In this document: in pieces, positions 7,584-16,643 of the stretch
Layout of the letters: each line of letters begins with the position of its first letter
Numbering within the stretch: the stretch's first letter is position 1
Assembly: GCA_947564735.1 (NCBI GenBank)
Contig: CANOEC010000002.1
Coordinates: forward strand, 124,001-188,000
DNA from: an uncultured Lachnospiraceae bacterium
GTDB lineage: Bacteria; Bacillota; Clostridia; Lachnospirales; Lachnospiraceae
Length of the DNA: 64,000 nucleotides
Direction: 5' to 3'
Made by a program: the position numbers and the translations under genes
The notes under the pieces: generated by a model
The model's database searches: none
Told to the model about the DNA's origin: nothing
Seen by the model: only the letters and a program-made list of their open reading frames with translations

Positions 7584-9923
7584 TCACAATTCATTGATTG
7601 TTGCCGTAATCGTCATATTTCTAATCCGCTTTGCGGGTGCATATACCGCTAACGCAGCAGAAACAATATCGAATACAAGAATAATAGCAATTAAAACAAT
7701 CGGCAAACTCCACTGACTTCCAAAAAACCGTGTAACCAATTTCACATACAAAAAGCGGCTTAAAGCAATTCCTATACCACTGCCAACTATAAGACCAGAG
7801 ATAGCGTAAGTAAAGGCTTCCGCACCAATCATCCGGGTAAGCTGTTCCCCGTCCATACCAACCGCCCTCATAGCTCCATACTGCTTTATCCGGGCAGTTA
7901 CACTCATGGAAATGCTGTTGATAATATTAAACAGCGTAATCATGGCAATGATTGCCATAAAACTATACAGCAGAAATTTTGCAGCCAGATAAGTATTGGC
8001 ATTTTCCTGATTACTCTGACGCTGGTCAGTAAAAACAACATTGCTTTCCGTAAGACTGTTGATTTGTTTTACTGTTTCATCCGTAGCCTTGCTGCTTAAT
8101 TGTATTCCAATCATACTGTAATTTTGCTCCCCTGTCAGCCGGGCAAAAGTTTCCTGTGAACAAATCACGCTATATTCGCTGGGATACAACCCGCTGGATA
8201 TGCCACATGTAACTTCAACCTCCTGTCCCGCTATCTGAATCGTGTCTCCAACTTTTATCGGATTATCTTTATTCAAAACAGTCATAACCTTGTCACTGTC
8301 CCCATAGATTTCTGACAAATCTCCTTGCACAAGGCTGTCCTTGGCACAGTCAAGCAGATACTGGCTATATGACGTTATATTTACATGGTCAATGTCCTGC
8401 CGCGAAGAATTAACTGAAACATTCTCCATGTAGGAACTGCCCCAAATATGCCCTACACCTGTGATTCCGCTAATAGTATCACTCAGACTCTGATCCAGTA
8501 CGCGTTCATTTGCATAGCCCATAAGGGTAATATCCGGCTGCCATGAACGCATTGTGGGAAGCAGCTCATGCGCAAAATCCAACCCTACTGAAATGCAAAG
8601 AAACAATATAATGCTGAGTGAAAAGCTGGCTGTCAATAAAAACCAGTTTTTCTTAGATGCTGTTGCATGGTGGATACCCAATGTCCTTTCAACCTTTCTG
8701 ATCTTCCGTTTTGTTGCATGGCGTACAGAAAATACCATATCCGCATTTCCGGAAACCGCTGCCATCGGAGAAACCTTAGATGCATGTTTCGCAGGTGACT
8801 GCGCCGCCAGCAGGACAGTTACAATTCCAACCATCGCCCCACTGATTAGCCCAACAGGGCTGAGGGCAAATACCGGCATAGCGGCAAATTCACCGCCAAT
8901 CCCATAGCGGAGCAATGCACAAATGCCCCATTCGATTGCCGTACCTATGATTAACCCAGCAGGCACAGCCGTTTTGCACCAATTTAACGCTTCCAGCCGC
9001 ACATACCGGATAATCTGCTGACGGCTTGCACCAATACAGCGCATCATTCCAAAGAATTTTGTCCGTTGCGCTACATTGCTGTTCATACTGCCGGAAATCA
9101 TCAGTACGCCAGCCAATAATACTAAAACGAACAAGACTGCCGCTATTCCGTAAATATTCTTCATGGATTCATTGCTGCTTTGTCCGGCAAGACCCATAAT
9201 TGCCGTATTTTCTGAAATATCTTCCTCCGGCAAATGATACTGCTGTCTGATTTCCGCAATGATACCGGACGCCTTTGACACATCCTGAAACCGGATGTAG
9301 CAAACTGGGTTAATTTGGATATTGTTTTGTTCCATAATTGAAATATACGCATCCCGTGTCATATAGGCAGCAACCAAATATGTCTGATCCTGATAATACT
9401 CTGCATCATCCGAACCAAAACCACATATCGTAAAATCCGTATTCCCCGAAGGTGTCTTTACTGTCACATAATCGCCAATCTTTACATCCAACGCAAGTTT
9501 CGCATTGGAACTAAGCATAATATCATTGTCACTCTGCGGCAGACTGCCTTCTTCAAGGGCATTCACAAGCTCTGCCAGATAAATACTGTCAGTACCGTAT
9601 AATGTAGTTTTTTTCTCTCCGATATAGTAAGGCTGGTCTGCATCTGCGTTAAATATTTCCGACCAGCCGATGGCTGCAACATCCGGACGTTGGCTGATTT
9701 CTTCTGCTGTGTCCTGAGAGATATTTTCTAACTGGATATGCCAGTTTCCATGCTTCTGCTTAAGCCCCTCACTTTGATTCCGAAGAAACATGTCTGCCAC
9801 ACTGAAAATCGCAGTTACAAGCAATACGGAAATGATAATGCAGAAAATCGTCATACGGTTCTGCCGTTTCCGAACCTTTCCTGAAATAGCCACAAGGCTT
9901 AAATAGCTTTTCATTCTCTGCAC
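7584..9923 (-). CDS. FtsX-like ABC transporter permease (MacB/Lol type)
   Basis: A 779-residue membrane protein with an N-terminal transmembrane helix (about 24-44), a large extracytoplasmic MacB-PCD-like domain, and two FtsX three-helix blocks (about 255-385 and 675-779). A further helix lies near 430, and a second extracytoplasmic domain sits between the blocks. This is the fused two-FtsX arrangement of clostridial lipoprotein or peptide exporters and bacitracin-type sensors. The gene starts inside the 3' end of the ATPase gene (13-bp overlap), so the two are translationally coupled. The substrate is unknown. Confidence 0.88.
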   Translation of the reverse strand: MQRMKSYLSLVAISGKVRKRQNRMTIFCIIISVLLVTAIFSVADMFLRNQSEGLKQKHGNWHIQLENISQDTAEEISQRPDVAAIGWSEIFNADADQPYYIGEKKTTLYGTDSIYLAELVNALEEGSLPQSDNDIMLSSNAKLALDVKIGDYVTVKTPSGNTDFTICGFGSDDAEYYQDQTYLVAAYMTRDAYISIMEQNNIQINPVCYIRFQDVSKASGIIAEIRQQYHLPEEDISENTAIMGLAGQSSNESMKNIYGIAAVLFVLVLLAGVLMISGSMNSNVAQRTKFFGMMRCIGASRQQIIRYVRLEALNWCKTAVPAGLIIGTAIEWGICALLRYGIGGEFAAMPVFALSPVGLISGAMVGIVTVLLAAQSPAKHASKVSPMAAVSGNADMVFSVRHATKRKIRKVERTLGIHHATASKKNWFLLTASFSLSIILFLCISVGLDFAHELLPTMRSWQPDITLMGYANERVLDQSLSDTISGITGVGHIWGSSYMENVSVNSSRQDIDHVNITSYSQYLLDCAKDSLVQGDLSEIYGDSDKVMTVLNKDNPIKVGDTIQIAGQEVEVTCGISSGLYPSEYSVICSQETFARLTGEQNYSMIGIQLSSKATDETVKQINSLTESNVVFTDQRQSNQENANTYLAAKFLLYSFMAIIAMITLFNIINSISMSVTARIKQYGAMRAVGMDGEQLTRMIGAEAFTYAISGLIVGSGIGIALSRFLYVKLVTRFFGSQWSLPIVLIAIILVFDIVSAALAVYAPAKRIRNMTITATINEL

Positions 9924-10594
9924 CTCCCCATATCAGTAAGTTCTCCGTCTGACACTTGCAGAATCCGGTCTGCCGTCTGCGCAATACTGCGGCTGTGTGT
10001 AATCATAATGATTGTCTGCTCATACTTCTTTGACGCTTCTTTTAACAGCGCAATCACTTCTCTGGTATTCTGCGAGTCTAAATTTCCCGTCGGCTCATCT
10101 GCAAGTATTAGCGCCGGACGGGTAAACAAGGCACGACCAATCGCCACCCTCTGCTGCTGCCCGCCGGATAACTGGCTGGGCAAGTGATTCCGGCGTTCCT
10201 TCAAATTTAATATATCCAGTAAATCCTCCAAATATTTTCCGTTTGGCTTCTGATAATCCAAAAGTACCGGAAAAATAATATTCTGCTCCACTGTCAGTTC
10301 CGGAACAAGGTTAAATGCTTGAAATATAAATCCGATGTTACGTCGCCGGAACACTGTAAGATGCCTTTCCTTCATGGAAAACGTATCTTTTCCATCAATC
10401 ATCACTTTGCCGGAAGTAGGCACATCCAATGCGCCCAGCATATTAAGCAGCGTACTTTTGCCGGAACCGGATTCTCCTACTACCGCAACAAATTCTCCTT
10501 TCGGAACCGAAAAACTGACATTTTTCAAAGCATGGACAGCAGTTTCTCCTGCCCCATAAGTTTTTGAAATTCCATTCACTTCTAATAAATTCAT
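9911..10594 (-). CDS. ABC transporter ATP-binding protein (LolD/MacB type)
   Basis: A 227-residue nucleotide-binding subunit with Walker A GESGSGKST, signature LSGGQQQRVAIGRAL, Walker B LILADEPTGNLD and the switch H in MITHSR. It energises the FtsX-type permease encoded immediately downstream. Upstream are two inverted repeats and a decayed stretch that could once have held the cognate two-component regulator. Confidence 0.92.
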   Translation of the reverse strand: MNLLEVNGISKTYGAGETAVHALKNVSFSVPKGEFVAVVGESGSGKSTLLNMLGALDVPTSGKVMIDGKDTFSMKERHLTVFRRRNIGFIFQAFNLVPELTVEQNIIFPVLLDYQKPNGKYLEDLLDILNLKERRNHLPSQLSGGQQQRVAIGRALFTRPALILADEPTGNLDSQNTREVIALLKEASKKYEQTIIMITHSRSIAQTADRILQVSDGELTDMGRCRE

Positions 10595-10628
10595 GTTATG
10601 CCTCCTATTACTTTTTTGATTAACATAA

Positions 10629-10653
10629 GGACAGTTTACGAAGCGTACTGTCC
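10629..10653. promoter_or_regulatory. Inverted repeat in the leader of the ABC operon
   Basis: GGACAGT (10629-10635) and ACTGTCC (10647-10653) are perfect 7-bp arms with an 11-bp spacer, about 35 bp upstream of the ATPase start. Confidence 0.4.
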
Positions 10654-10670
10654 GTTGTTTGATAAAGTCA

Positions 10671-10710
10671 TGGGTGTTATCCTTCCTTCAGCAAAGAAGT
10701 ATAACACCCA
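10671..10710. promoter_or_regulatory. Perfect 10-bp inverted repeat upstream of the ABC operon
   Basis: TGGGTGTTAT (10671-10680) and ATAACACCCA (10701-10710) pair perfectly, and a CTTC/GAAG pair inside the 20-bp spacer can extend the stem. It could be an operator or a leader hairpin; no T-run follows it on the minus strand. Confidence 0.45.
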
Positions 10711-10777
10711 ATCCTTACTCTGATATTTCTCTAAACCGACAATTCTGTAATGTTCTCCTCAAAAATAAACAAATTTC

Positions 10778-10906
10778 TTACATTTTTGTAGTTTCTAGTA
10801 TATTTATAATAAAGGCACTCCCTTTTCCCAAAACACTGTTTACAATATTACCGCCTTTCTTTTTGTCAAATAAACTATCGTTATTTTGATAGTTTCATTA
10901 TACTGT
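10778..10906 (-). pseudogene. Possible remnant of a histidine-kinase C-terminus
   Basis: This open stretch between stop codons has no good start. It encodes a 42-residue tail containing KKKGGNIVNSV followed by LGKGSAFIINILETTKM. The pattern matches the end of HATPase domains (GG-I-V-S-x-x-GKGS-x-F-x-I-x-L). The upstream part of such a kinase is not recognisable. ABC exporters of this class often sit beside a two-component system, which fits a decayed partner. An AAACTATC/GATAGTTT inverted repeat (10873-10896) overlaps it. The reading is speculative because it is short. Confidence 0.3.
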
Positions 10907-11199
10907 CATTAAAAGCGTCAATATATTTTGACACTTTCAATGACAACAATAACAAGAAAAGATATTTTGACGATTTTCTCATCATATAAAACTTTGTCAC
11001 TAAAATTTGATAGGGAATTGTCACAAAACAAAGTATCTGGTAAAATATCAGCGAGTAACAATAGAAAAACCACCCCAAAACTTTGACCGAGTGGCAGGGT
11101 GGAATTTCTACTTTACTATTAGGTCAACCCACCTTGTGGGCGGTTGTTCCTTTTTGTAACTCTAAGATAGCACATTTAGACTGTCGTTTCAAGCGAAAA

Positions 11200-11594
11200 T
11201 TAGTATAGCACGTCCTGCATCCTGTCAGCGTATATGCTCCTGCTGCCTGTTGCATCATTGATACATCCCTCTTTTAAGATAATCGTATAGTACTTATTCC
11301 TACCGTTTATTTCTTCAACATGCATACTCTCTATCATTTCCCGGTACTTTACCGCCATTTGCCACTTATCAAGCATTTTTCGATGTTCCTCCGTAAATTC
11401 GTTACCCTGCTTTGATATATGGCTCTCTCCCCGCTCAAATCGGCACATACAAGCCTAAATAGATATTCATTGATACTTATTTGCATAGTTTCCACTACAG
11501 CTCTAATCTTAGCTTTCTCTCCTTTAGGAACACATAAGTTGATTCTGTCGTAATGCTCCCGGATATGCTGTCTCTTGTATGCTGTCCTTGTCAT
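11200..11594 (-). pseudogene. Small putative RHH-like DNA-binding/mobile-element protein, frameshifted
   Basis: Two overlapping reading frames make one protein. Frame 1 (from 11594) encodes MTRTAYKRQHIREHYDRINL and continues through VPKGEKAKIRAVVETMQISINEYLFRLV, the ribbon-helix-helix-like module of small proteins linked to integrative elements. Frame 2 (to 11200) continues with SHISKQGNEF and YYTIILKEGCINDATGSR. The frames join in a GAGAGAG tract near 11425: removing one GA gives a continuous protein of about 130 residues. Either the gene is inactivated or it switches by slippage. The surrounding 10.6-11.7 kb is AT-rich, which suggests acquired, decaying DNA. Confidence 0.55.
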
Positions 11595-11647
11595 AAAACC
11601 GCCCCTTTTTGCTTTATCATTCTATTGAACACGTAGAAAATAAAGAA

Positions 11648-11690
11648 AACTCCCGAAAACAAGCGGGTTTCCGCTAGACTTTCGGGGGTT
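11648..11690 (-). terminator. Terminator of the rplM-rpsI transcript
   Basis: On the minus strand, AACCCCCGAAA pairs with TTTTCGGGAGTT around an inner AGCGG/CCGCT stem. A T-rich run (TTTCTTTATTTTC) follows. It lies about 30 bp past the rpsI stop codon. Confidence 0.8.
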
Positions 11691-11718
11691 TTGCACTCTT
11701 TTTGAAATCTGTATGAAA

Positions 11719-12126
11719 TTATCGCTTCGAGAACTGCGGCGCACGTCTCGCTGCTTTGAGACCATATTTCTTTCTCTCTTTCATACGAGGGTCTCTTGTC
11801 AGATAGCCCGCTTTCTTAAGAACCGGTCTATAGTCTGCATCTGCCTGAAGCAATGCTCTTGCCGCGCCGTGTCTGATTGCGCCTGCCTGCCCTGTATAGC
11901 CACCGCCCTTGACGGTAACAATCATGTCAAACTTATCAACCGTATCCGTAGCCACAAGCGGCTGACGAACGATAACCTTAAGGGTCTCTAATCCAAAATA
12001 ATCATCAATGTTTCTTTTATTGATTGTAATCTCACCTTTACCCGGCACTAAATATACTCTGGCGATAGATTTCTTTCTTCTGCCGGTTCCGTAATATTTT
12101 GCTGCTGATTTAGCTGTCTTAGCCAT
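11719..12126 (-). CDS. rpsI: 30S ribosomal protein S9
   Basis: 135 residues including the [14 protein letters not shown] start and the conserved C-terminal tail with RAPQFSKR, whose last residues reach the P-site tRNA. AAAGGAG precedes the start. It is the second gene of the rplM-rpsI operon, 29 bp after rplM. Confidence 0.97.
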   Translation of the reverse strand: MAKTAKSAAKYYGTGRRKKSIARVYLVPGKGEITINKRNIDDYFGLETLKVIVRQPLVATDTVDKFDMIVTVKGGGYTGQAGAIRHGAARALLQADADYRPVLKKAGYLTRDPRMKERKKYGLKAARRAPQFSKR

Positions 12127-12155
12127 TCTTATTTTCTCCTTTCAGTCCCTGTGAA

Positions 12156-12584
12156 TTAAAATGTTAATACTTCCGGCTTCTGTGCTGCGTGCGGATGCTC
12201 TGCACCTGCATATACATGAAGCTTCGTGTACATTTGTCTTCCCAAAGGTCCTTTTGGAAGCATGCCTTTTACTGCGTGCTCTATCACTCTCTCAGGATGT
12301 TTGTTCATCATTTCTTTTAAGGTAGTCTCTTTCATACCACCGACATAATCTGAATGATGATAGTAAATCTTCTGATCCAACTTCTTACCGGTTACTTTCA
12401 CCTTCTCTGCGTTGATTACGATTACATAATCTCCTGTATCCATGTGAGGTGTAAAAATCGGTTTATTCTTGCCGCGTAACACCTTAGCAACTTCAGATGA
12501 TAAACGACCGAGTGTCATATCTGCCGCATCAACTACATACCATTTTCTATCGATTGTAGCCGGGCTTGCCATAAAAGTCTTCAT
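12156..12584 (-). CDS. rplM: 50S ribosomal protein L13
   Basis: 142 residues starting [20 protein letters not shown]. The start at 12584 has TTGGAGG upstream and gives the usual family length; a longer in-frame reading would extend into the leader RNA. L13 is a primary assembly protein of the large subunit. It is first in the operon, behind its own promoter and a structured leader. Confidence 0.97.
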   Translation of the reverse strand: MKTFMASPATIDRKWYVVDAADMTLGRLSSEVAKVLRGKNKPIFTPHMDTGDYVIVINAEKVKVTGKKLDQKIYYHHSDYVGGMKETTLKEMMNKHPERVIEHAVKGMLPKGPLGRQMYTKLHVYAGAEHPHAAQKPEVLTF

Positions 12585-12758
12585 TAATAATACCTCCAAG
12601 TAGTGATTCGTCTTTCGACTGCCTGTGTTGTCCCTGCCATTCCTCATGCGGATGTCCGGGCCGCATTCATGAATTTCGGAAACAACATTTTTACATCATT
12701 TCATATGTTAAAGTATCTTCGCCGGGGCTTTGGCTTGATACTTTTAAACACTGTCACA
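12585..12758 (-). ncRNA. rplM 5' leader RNA (L13-leader type)
   Basis: A leader of about 170 nt lies between the promoter and the rplM Shine-Dalgarno sequence. It has a clear stem AAAGTATC (12710-12717) with GATACTTT (12737-12744) that encloses a GC-rich apical part, followed by ATGCGG...CCGCAT. Firmicutes are known to carry an L13 leader motif at this position for autoregulation by L13. The assignment here rests on position and the stem, not on a covariance model. Confidence 0.6.
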
Positions 12759-12765
12759 GTTACCT

Positions 12766-12794
12766 ATTATATTATACGCGTCCGCGCGTGTCAA
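12766..12794 (-). promoter_or_regulatory. Strong sigma-A promoter of rplM-rpsI
   Basis: A perfect -35 TTGACA (12789-12794) and a perfect -10 TATAAT (12766-12771) are separated by 17 bp on the minus strand. The -35 overlaps the stop codon of the preceding SGNH gene. Confidence 0.9.
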
Positions 12795-14245
12795 CCTCTT
12801 TTTAACTCACTCTGAAATGTAAAATACGTGTGGTCTACAATCTCCATTGTATCCTTATCCAGAACGACAATCCTGACGTCAGCAGACGGATGATATTCCT
12901 CCGTTACTTCGTAAAACAACTCTCCATCCCGATACACTTGATAACTGCCTTCTTCTTCCTCCGTCCAGTCAAGCCTTCCAAGTAACGATTCAACACTTTG
13001 CTGCGTATCAAAAGACTGTGCATACCATTCTACCTGTTTTCCCGCCTCCTGTACAATAAGCACCCCGGTATCCCGCGTGCTCTGGTCGCTGTCCACCTTT
13101 AGGTTTGTGAGCAGATTACAATACATATCGTCCGCCCATAATTTCGGATTGTGAATCTCGATCAACGTCGTGTAATGCTCATTGGAAAGCATCATCAGAT
13201 ACTTGTCCAGCGATTCCAGACTTCGTAATTCATCACGCAGACTGTTCTGATAATCCCGATAGTCGTCATGCCATTTTTTGTATGCCTCATTTTCCCTTTG
13301 GTCTGGAATGTCATAGTGCTCCACGATATATTGACCAATATAGTCAGTGATTTTCCCGGCTCCCGATACATTCAAATGGCAATCCGTATCACAATAGTCT
13401 GTCGCATAATTTACCACGTCTTCCTTTAGAAAATTGATATAATCCACACCATACTGGCTGGCAATATCGTATACCCGGTCCGCCTCCTGTCTATTCAGTT
13501 CATCTGCGGAAGAGGGCAGATAGGTCAGCAAAACAGCAATCCCCCTGTCCTGACATTCTTCAATCATTTTCCGCAGATACTGAATTGATACCGTCTCTTC
13601 TTCCAGACTACGCTCCATCGGAGTCTGTTCCATTTTCTCTATCGGAATAACCCTCGCATAGTGTTCCGCCCCTTTTTCTTTGGAATATTCCGGTTCAAAA
13701 TCCTCTTTGCCAAGGTCGTTCCAACGGCTGTGATAAATCACATAATCCCACAACACTTCCGACCTCGTCTTCTTATCCTGCACCGCCTCCCTGTTCTGTG
13801 CATCATCATCATCAAGCAAATCCCGCACGGCGGCAATCTTATTCCTGCTAAGAGGAAATGCATCGAATGATAAATGGATACTGGAAGACGCCGAATGCGT
13901 CTTAACCTCAGAAGACAACAGATAGCAGTCAATGACTACCAGCTTCGGCGTCGTATAATCAAACGCATTCTCCATCGTCCAGTAAGTCGTCGCCATCGGA
14001 TTGCCGTGCCCTGCTAAATTATAGGACACGATGCCGTAGTCATTCCACAGTTCCATCGGATATACGCCGTACCCCATGCGGCTCGTTCCAAACAGCAGCA
14101 CATCATACTCCTCCTGTTCAAAGAAGGGCGCATTTTTGACATCGCTTTCTTTTCGTTCCAGCAAACCGGTGGAATACCATAAAAGCGCAGCCGTCAATGC
14201 AATTGTCACGATACAGCCTATAGTCCTTTTCATCACACACTTCAT
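12791..14245 (-). CDS. SGNH-fold (DltD/AlgX-like) membrane-anchored protein, MBOAT partner
   Basis: About 484 residues with one N-terminal membrane anchor followed by an extracytoplasmic domain. The SGNH serine block is DVLLFGTSRMGYG. Conserved VVIDCYLL and the C-terminal catalytic pair in DTDCHLNVSGAGK (Asp and His) follow. Such proteins complete O-acylation of surface polymers together with an MBOAT channel. That partner is encoded immediately upstream, 17 bp away. The start is uncertain: GTG at 14251, ATG at 14245 or ATG at 14233; 14245 is best placed relative to AGGGA. The modified polymer is unknown. Confidence 0.8.
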   Translation of the reverse strand: MKCVMKRTIGCIVTIALTAALLWYSTGLLERKESDVKNAPFFEQEEYDVLLFGTSRMGYGVYPMELWNDYGIVSYNLAGHGNPMATTYWTMENAFDYTTPKLVVIDCYLLSSEVKTHSASSSIHLSFDAFPLSRNKIAAVRDLLDDDDAQNREAVQDKKTRSEVLWDYVIYHSRWNDLGKEDFEPEYSKEKGAEHYARVIPIEKMEQTPMERSLEEETVSIQYLRKMIEECQDRGIAVLLTYLPSSADELNRQEADRVYDIASQYGVDYINFLKEDVVNYATDYCDTDCHLNVSGAGKITDYIGQYIVEHYDIPDQRENEAYKKWHDDYRDYQNSLRDELRSLESLDKYLMMLSNEHYTTLIEIHNPKLWADDMYCNLLTNLKVDSDQSTRDTGVLIVQEAGKQVEWYAQSFDTQQSVESLLGRLDWTEEEEGSYQVYRDGELFYEVTEEYHPSADVRIVVLDKDTMEIVDHTYFTFQSELKRG

Positions 14246-14262
14246 GTACACAGTCCCTGCCC

Positions 14263-15759
14263 TTAAAATTGGAAATAAATGAAATTAACATCCTGATAAC
14301 CCGGTCCCCATATTCCAAACGTCAGAATTGCCCATATACAGCCGGCAATCAATATGCAGCGGAACCATCCATCCTGCCTTGCAATGACATTCCTGATTTG
14401 AATGCCCTTTTCTTTACAGCAGTCCGCAAACAAAAGAATACACAGACACAAGAGCATCATATTGAAGTTTCTGCTATCCAGTCCGCAGTCATAGAGCGAC
14501 CCGTCATACAAAATCCACGGGTTCTTCACCACAATCATGCTTTTTACAATCCGCAGTGCATCGATTATCCGGTCAGCACGAAAAAATATCCATGCAAAAT
14601 CCACCAGCATAAATGTGGCTGACATACACAGGATTCTATGTCCAAGGGATTCCCTGTGTAAATTAAATGCCGAAACAATTTTATCCCGAAGTGGTTTTAT
14701 CATCTCTCCGAGTACCTGATAGCCACCGTTCAATCCGCCCCATAATACATACGTAAAATCCGCCCCGTGCCAGAGACCACTGACCAGAAAGACAAGCATT
14801 GTATTCCTATATTTTCTGATTTTTCCTTTTCTGCTTCCGCCCAGCGGAATATACAGATAATCCCTAAACCATGAGGTCAGCGAAATATGCCATCTCCTCC
14901 AGAAGCCTGCAACCGAAACCGCCAGATAAGGCGCCTCAAAATTTTCCATCAGCTGTATGCCCAGCACTTTCGCCGCACCCATGGCAATCACGGAATATCC
15001 GTAGAAATCACAATAAATCTGGAAGGCAAAAAGAACCGTTGCAACAATCAGATACATCCCCTGATAAGTCTGATAATCGCCGTAAACCGTATCTACAAAA
15101 ACCGCAATTCTGTCCGCCAGCACAACTTTCAGAAAGAAGCCCCACAGCATCAGCAGGATTCCTTCCCTAGCCCTCCCAAACTCAAACTTCTGCGGCTTGT
15201 CAAGCTGTTTTAACAGATTTTTCGACCGCTCAATCGGTCCCGCCACCAACTGGGGAAAGAAAGAGACAAACAATGCATAACGGAAGAAATTCTTTTCCGC
15301 ATAAATTTCATCCCGATAGACGTCCATCGTATAACTTAGCGCCTGAAAGGTATAAAAGGAAATTCCCACCGGCAGCATAATATCAAATGCCGGAGCATGC
15401 AGCTCAATATGAATCAGCCGAAAAAGCTCCCGCACCGCATCAAAAGCAAAATTAATATATTTAAAATAAAACAATACCGCCAGATTCAGGATAAAGCTGA
15501 ATGCAACCATATATTTCTTATATTTTATTTTTCGTAAATTATCCCACGAAGTCTCCTTGATTTTTTGGAGAAAAAGACCACTGCCATAAGTGATAACCGT
15601 CGAAAAAAGAATCAGAACCGCATATCGGGCATTCCAGCACATATAAAAATAGTAGCTGGCGATAAGCAGCCAGAACTGCTTTGCCCTTCGGGGCAGAATA
15701 AAATATACTGCCACAACAACCGGAAAGAAAATCATAAATTCCATCGAGTTAAACAGCAT
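14263..15759 (-). CDS. MBOAT-family membrane O-acyltransferase (AlgI/DltB/PatA-like)
   Basis: A 498-residue polytopic protein beginning MLFNSMEFMIFFPVVVAVYF, the standard start of this family. MLPVGISFYTFQALSYTMDVYRDE, the PQLVAGPIERS signature and the catalytic-histidine segment VSGLWHGADFTYVLWG are all visible. It moves acyl (usually acetyl) groups across the membrane to a surface glycan, acting with the downstream SGNH protein. The pair is inserted between truA and rplM, which are normally adjacent. Confidence 0.92.
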   Translation of the reverse strand: MLFNSMEFMIFFPVVVAVYFILPRRAKQFWLLIASYYFYMCWNARYAVLILFSTVITYGSGLFLQKIKETSWDNLRKIKYKKYMVAFSFILNLAVLFYFKYINFAFDAVRELFRLIHIELHAPAFDIMLPVGISFYTFQALSYTMDVYRDEIYAEKNFFRYALFVSFFPQLVAGPIERSKNLLKQLDKPQKFEFGRAREGILLMLWGFFLKVVLADRIAVFVDTVYGDYQTYQGMYLIVATVLFAFQIYCDFYGYSVIAMGAAKVLGIQLMENFEAPYLAVSVAGFWRRWHISLTSWFRDYLYIPLGGSRKGKIRKYRNTMLVFLVSGLWHGADFTYVLWGGLNGGYQVLGEMIKPLRDKIVSAFNLHRESLGHRILCMSATFMLVDFAWIFFRADRIIDALRIVKSMIVVKNPWILYDGSLYDCGLDSRNFNMMLLCLCILLFADCCKEKGIQIRNVIARQDGWFRCILIAGCIWAILTFGIWGPGYQDVNFIYFQF

Positions 15760-15784
15760 ATTCTTTTCCCTCCTCCCCTAAAAA

Positions 15785-16567
15785 CTATATATCCGCCTTC
15801 AAATCCCCGTCTGCATACGCAATACCCATAAGCGTCAGCCCGCAGGCAGGCGCAGTCGGTCCTGCCGCCTGTCTATTCCTTGCTTCCAGTATCCGCTCCA
15901 GCTCCTGCGGCTGTATATGTCCTCTCCCGACTTCCATTAACGTCCCTGCAATGATGCGCACCATATTATAGAGGAAACCTCCGCCTGTCACACGAATCAC
16001 AATTTCTCTGTCCTCTCCGTCATCCCTTCCATGTTCCGCCCACACTTTTATACTGTCAATCCGGCGCACCGTCGTCTCCACCTGCGCACCGGCGCTGCAA
16101 AAGCTCTGAAAATCATGTGTTCCTATCAGATAACGCGCCGCCTGACTCATCAGATTAACGTCCAGAGGAACATAAGTAAAATGAGAATACAATCTTTTTG
16201 TAGGCATCGGAAAGGCTGCGCAGTAAATCCTATACTCATACGTCTTATGGCTGTCGCAATGGCGGGGGTGGAAGGCGGGCGCCACTTCCTGCGATTTTCG
16301 GATTCTGATATCTTCCGGAAGGCTTCTGTTTAAGGCATAAGATATTTTGTCGGCAGGAATCGGGCTGTCCGTGTCAAAAACCGCAACGTTCCCCATCGCA
16401 TGAACACCGGAATCCGTACGGCTGGCGCCTATGACTTCCACCGGTTCCTTCATAAGCTCAGAAAGGCATCTGTTTAAGACGCCTTCTATGGTTTCCCCGT
16501 TCGGTTGTAGCTGCCATCCGCAGTAATTTGTTCCGTCGTACGCAACGGTTAACATCACTCGTTTCAT
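15785..16567 (-). CDS. truA: tRNA pseudouridine(38-40) synthase TruA
   Basis: 260 residues. The catalytic aspartate is D52 in the block GASRTDSGVHA, and the family motifs RSLPEDIRI and GGGFLYNMVRIIAGTLMEVG are present. It isomerises uridines in the anticodon arm of tRNA. It lies 76 bp downstream of ecfT, in the common Firmicute order ecfA1-ecfA2-ecfT-truA. Confidence 0.95.
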   Translation of the reverse strand: MKRVMLTVAYDGTNYCGWQLQPNGETIEGVLNRCLSELMKEPVEVIGASRTDSGVHAMGNVAVFDTDSPIPADKISYALNRSLPEDIRIRKSQEVAPAFHPRHCDSHKTYEYRIYCAAFPMPTKRLYSHFTYVPLDVNLMSQAARYLIGTHDFQSFCSAGAQVETTVRRIDSIKVWAEHGRDDGEDREIVIRVTGGGFLYNMVRIIAGTLMEVGRGHIQPQELERILEARNRQAAGPTAPACGLTLMGIAYADGDLKADI

Positions 16568-16643
16568 TGCATCACCAATTCTATGTTGTCACTTTCCAAC
16601 AACATTCCGCTTCTCCAAAACGGCGACAAGTCTTCCCAATCAT

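Noticed and set aside
11100-11155. Terminator-like hairpin AACC-CAC-CTT-GTG with GGTT followed by TTCCTTTTT
   Set aside because: The stem is short and bulged, and there is no plus-strand gene before it; left as part of the decayed stretch.
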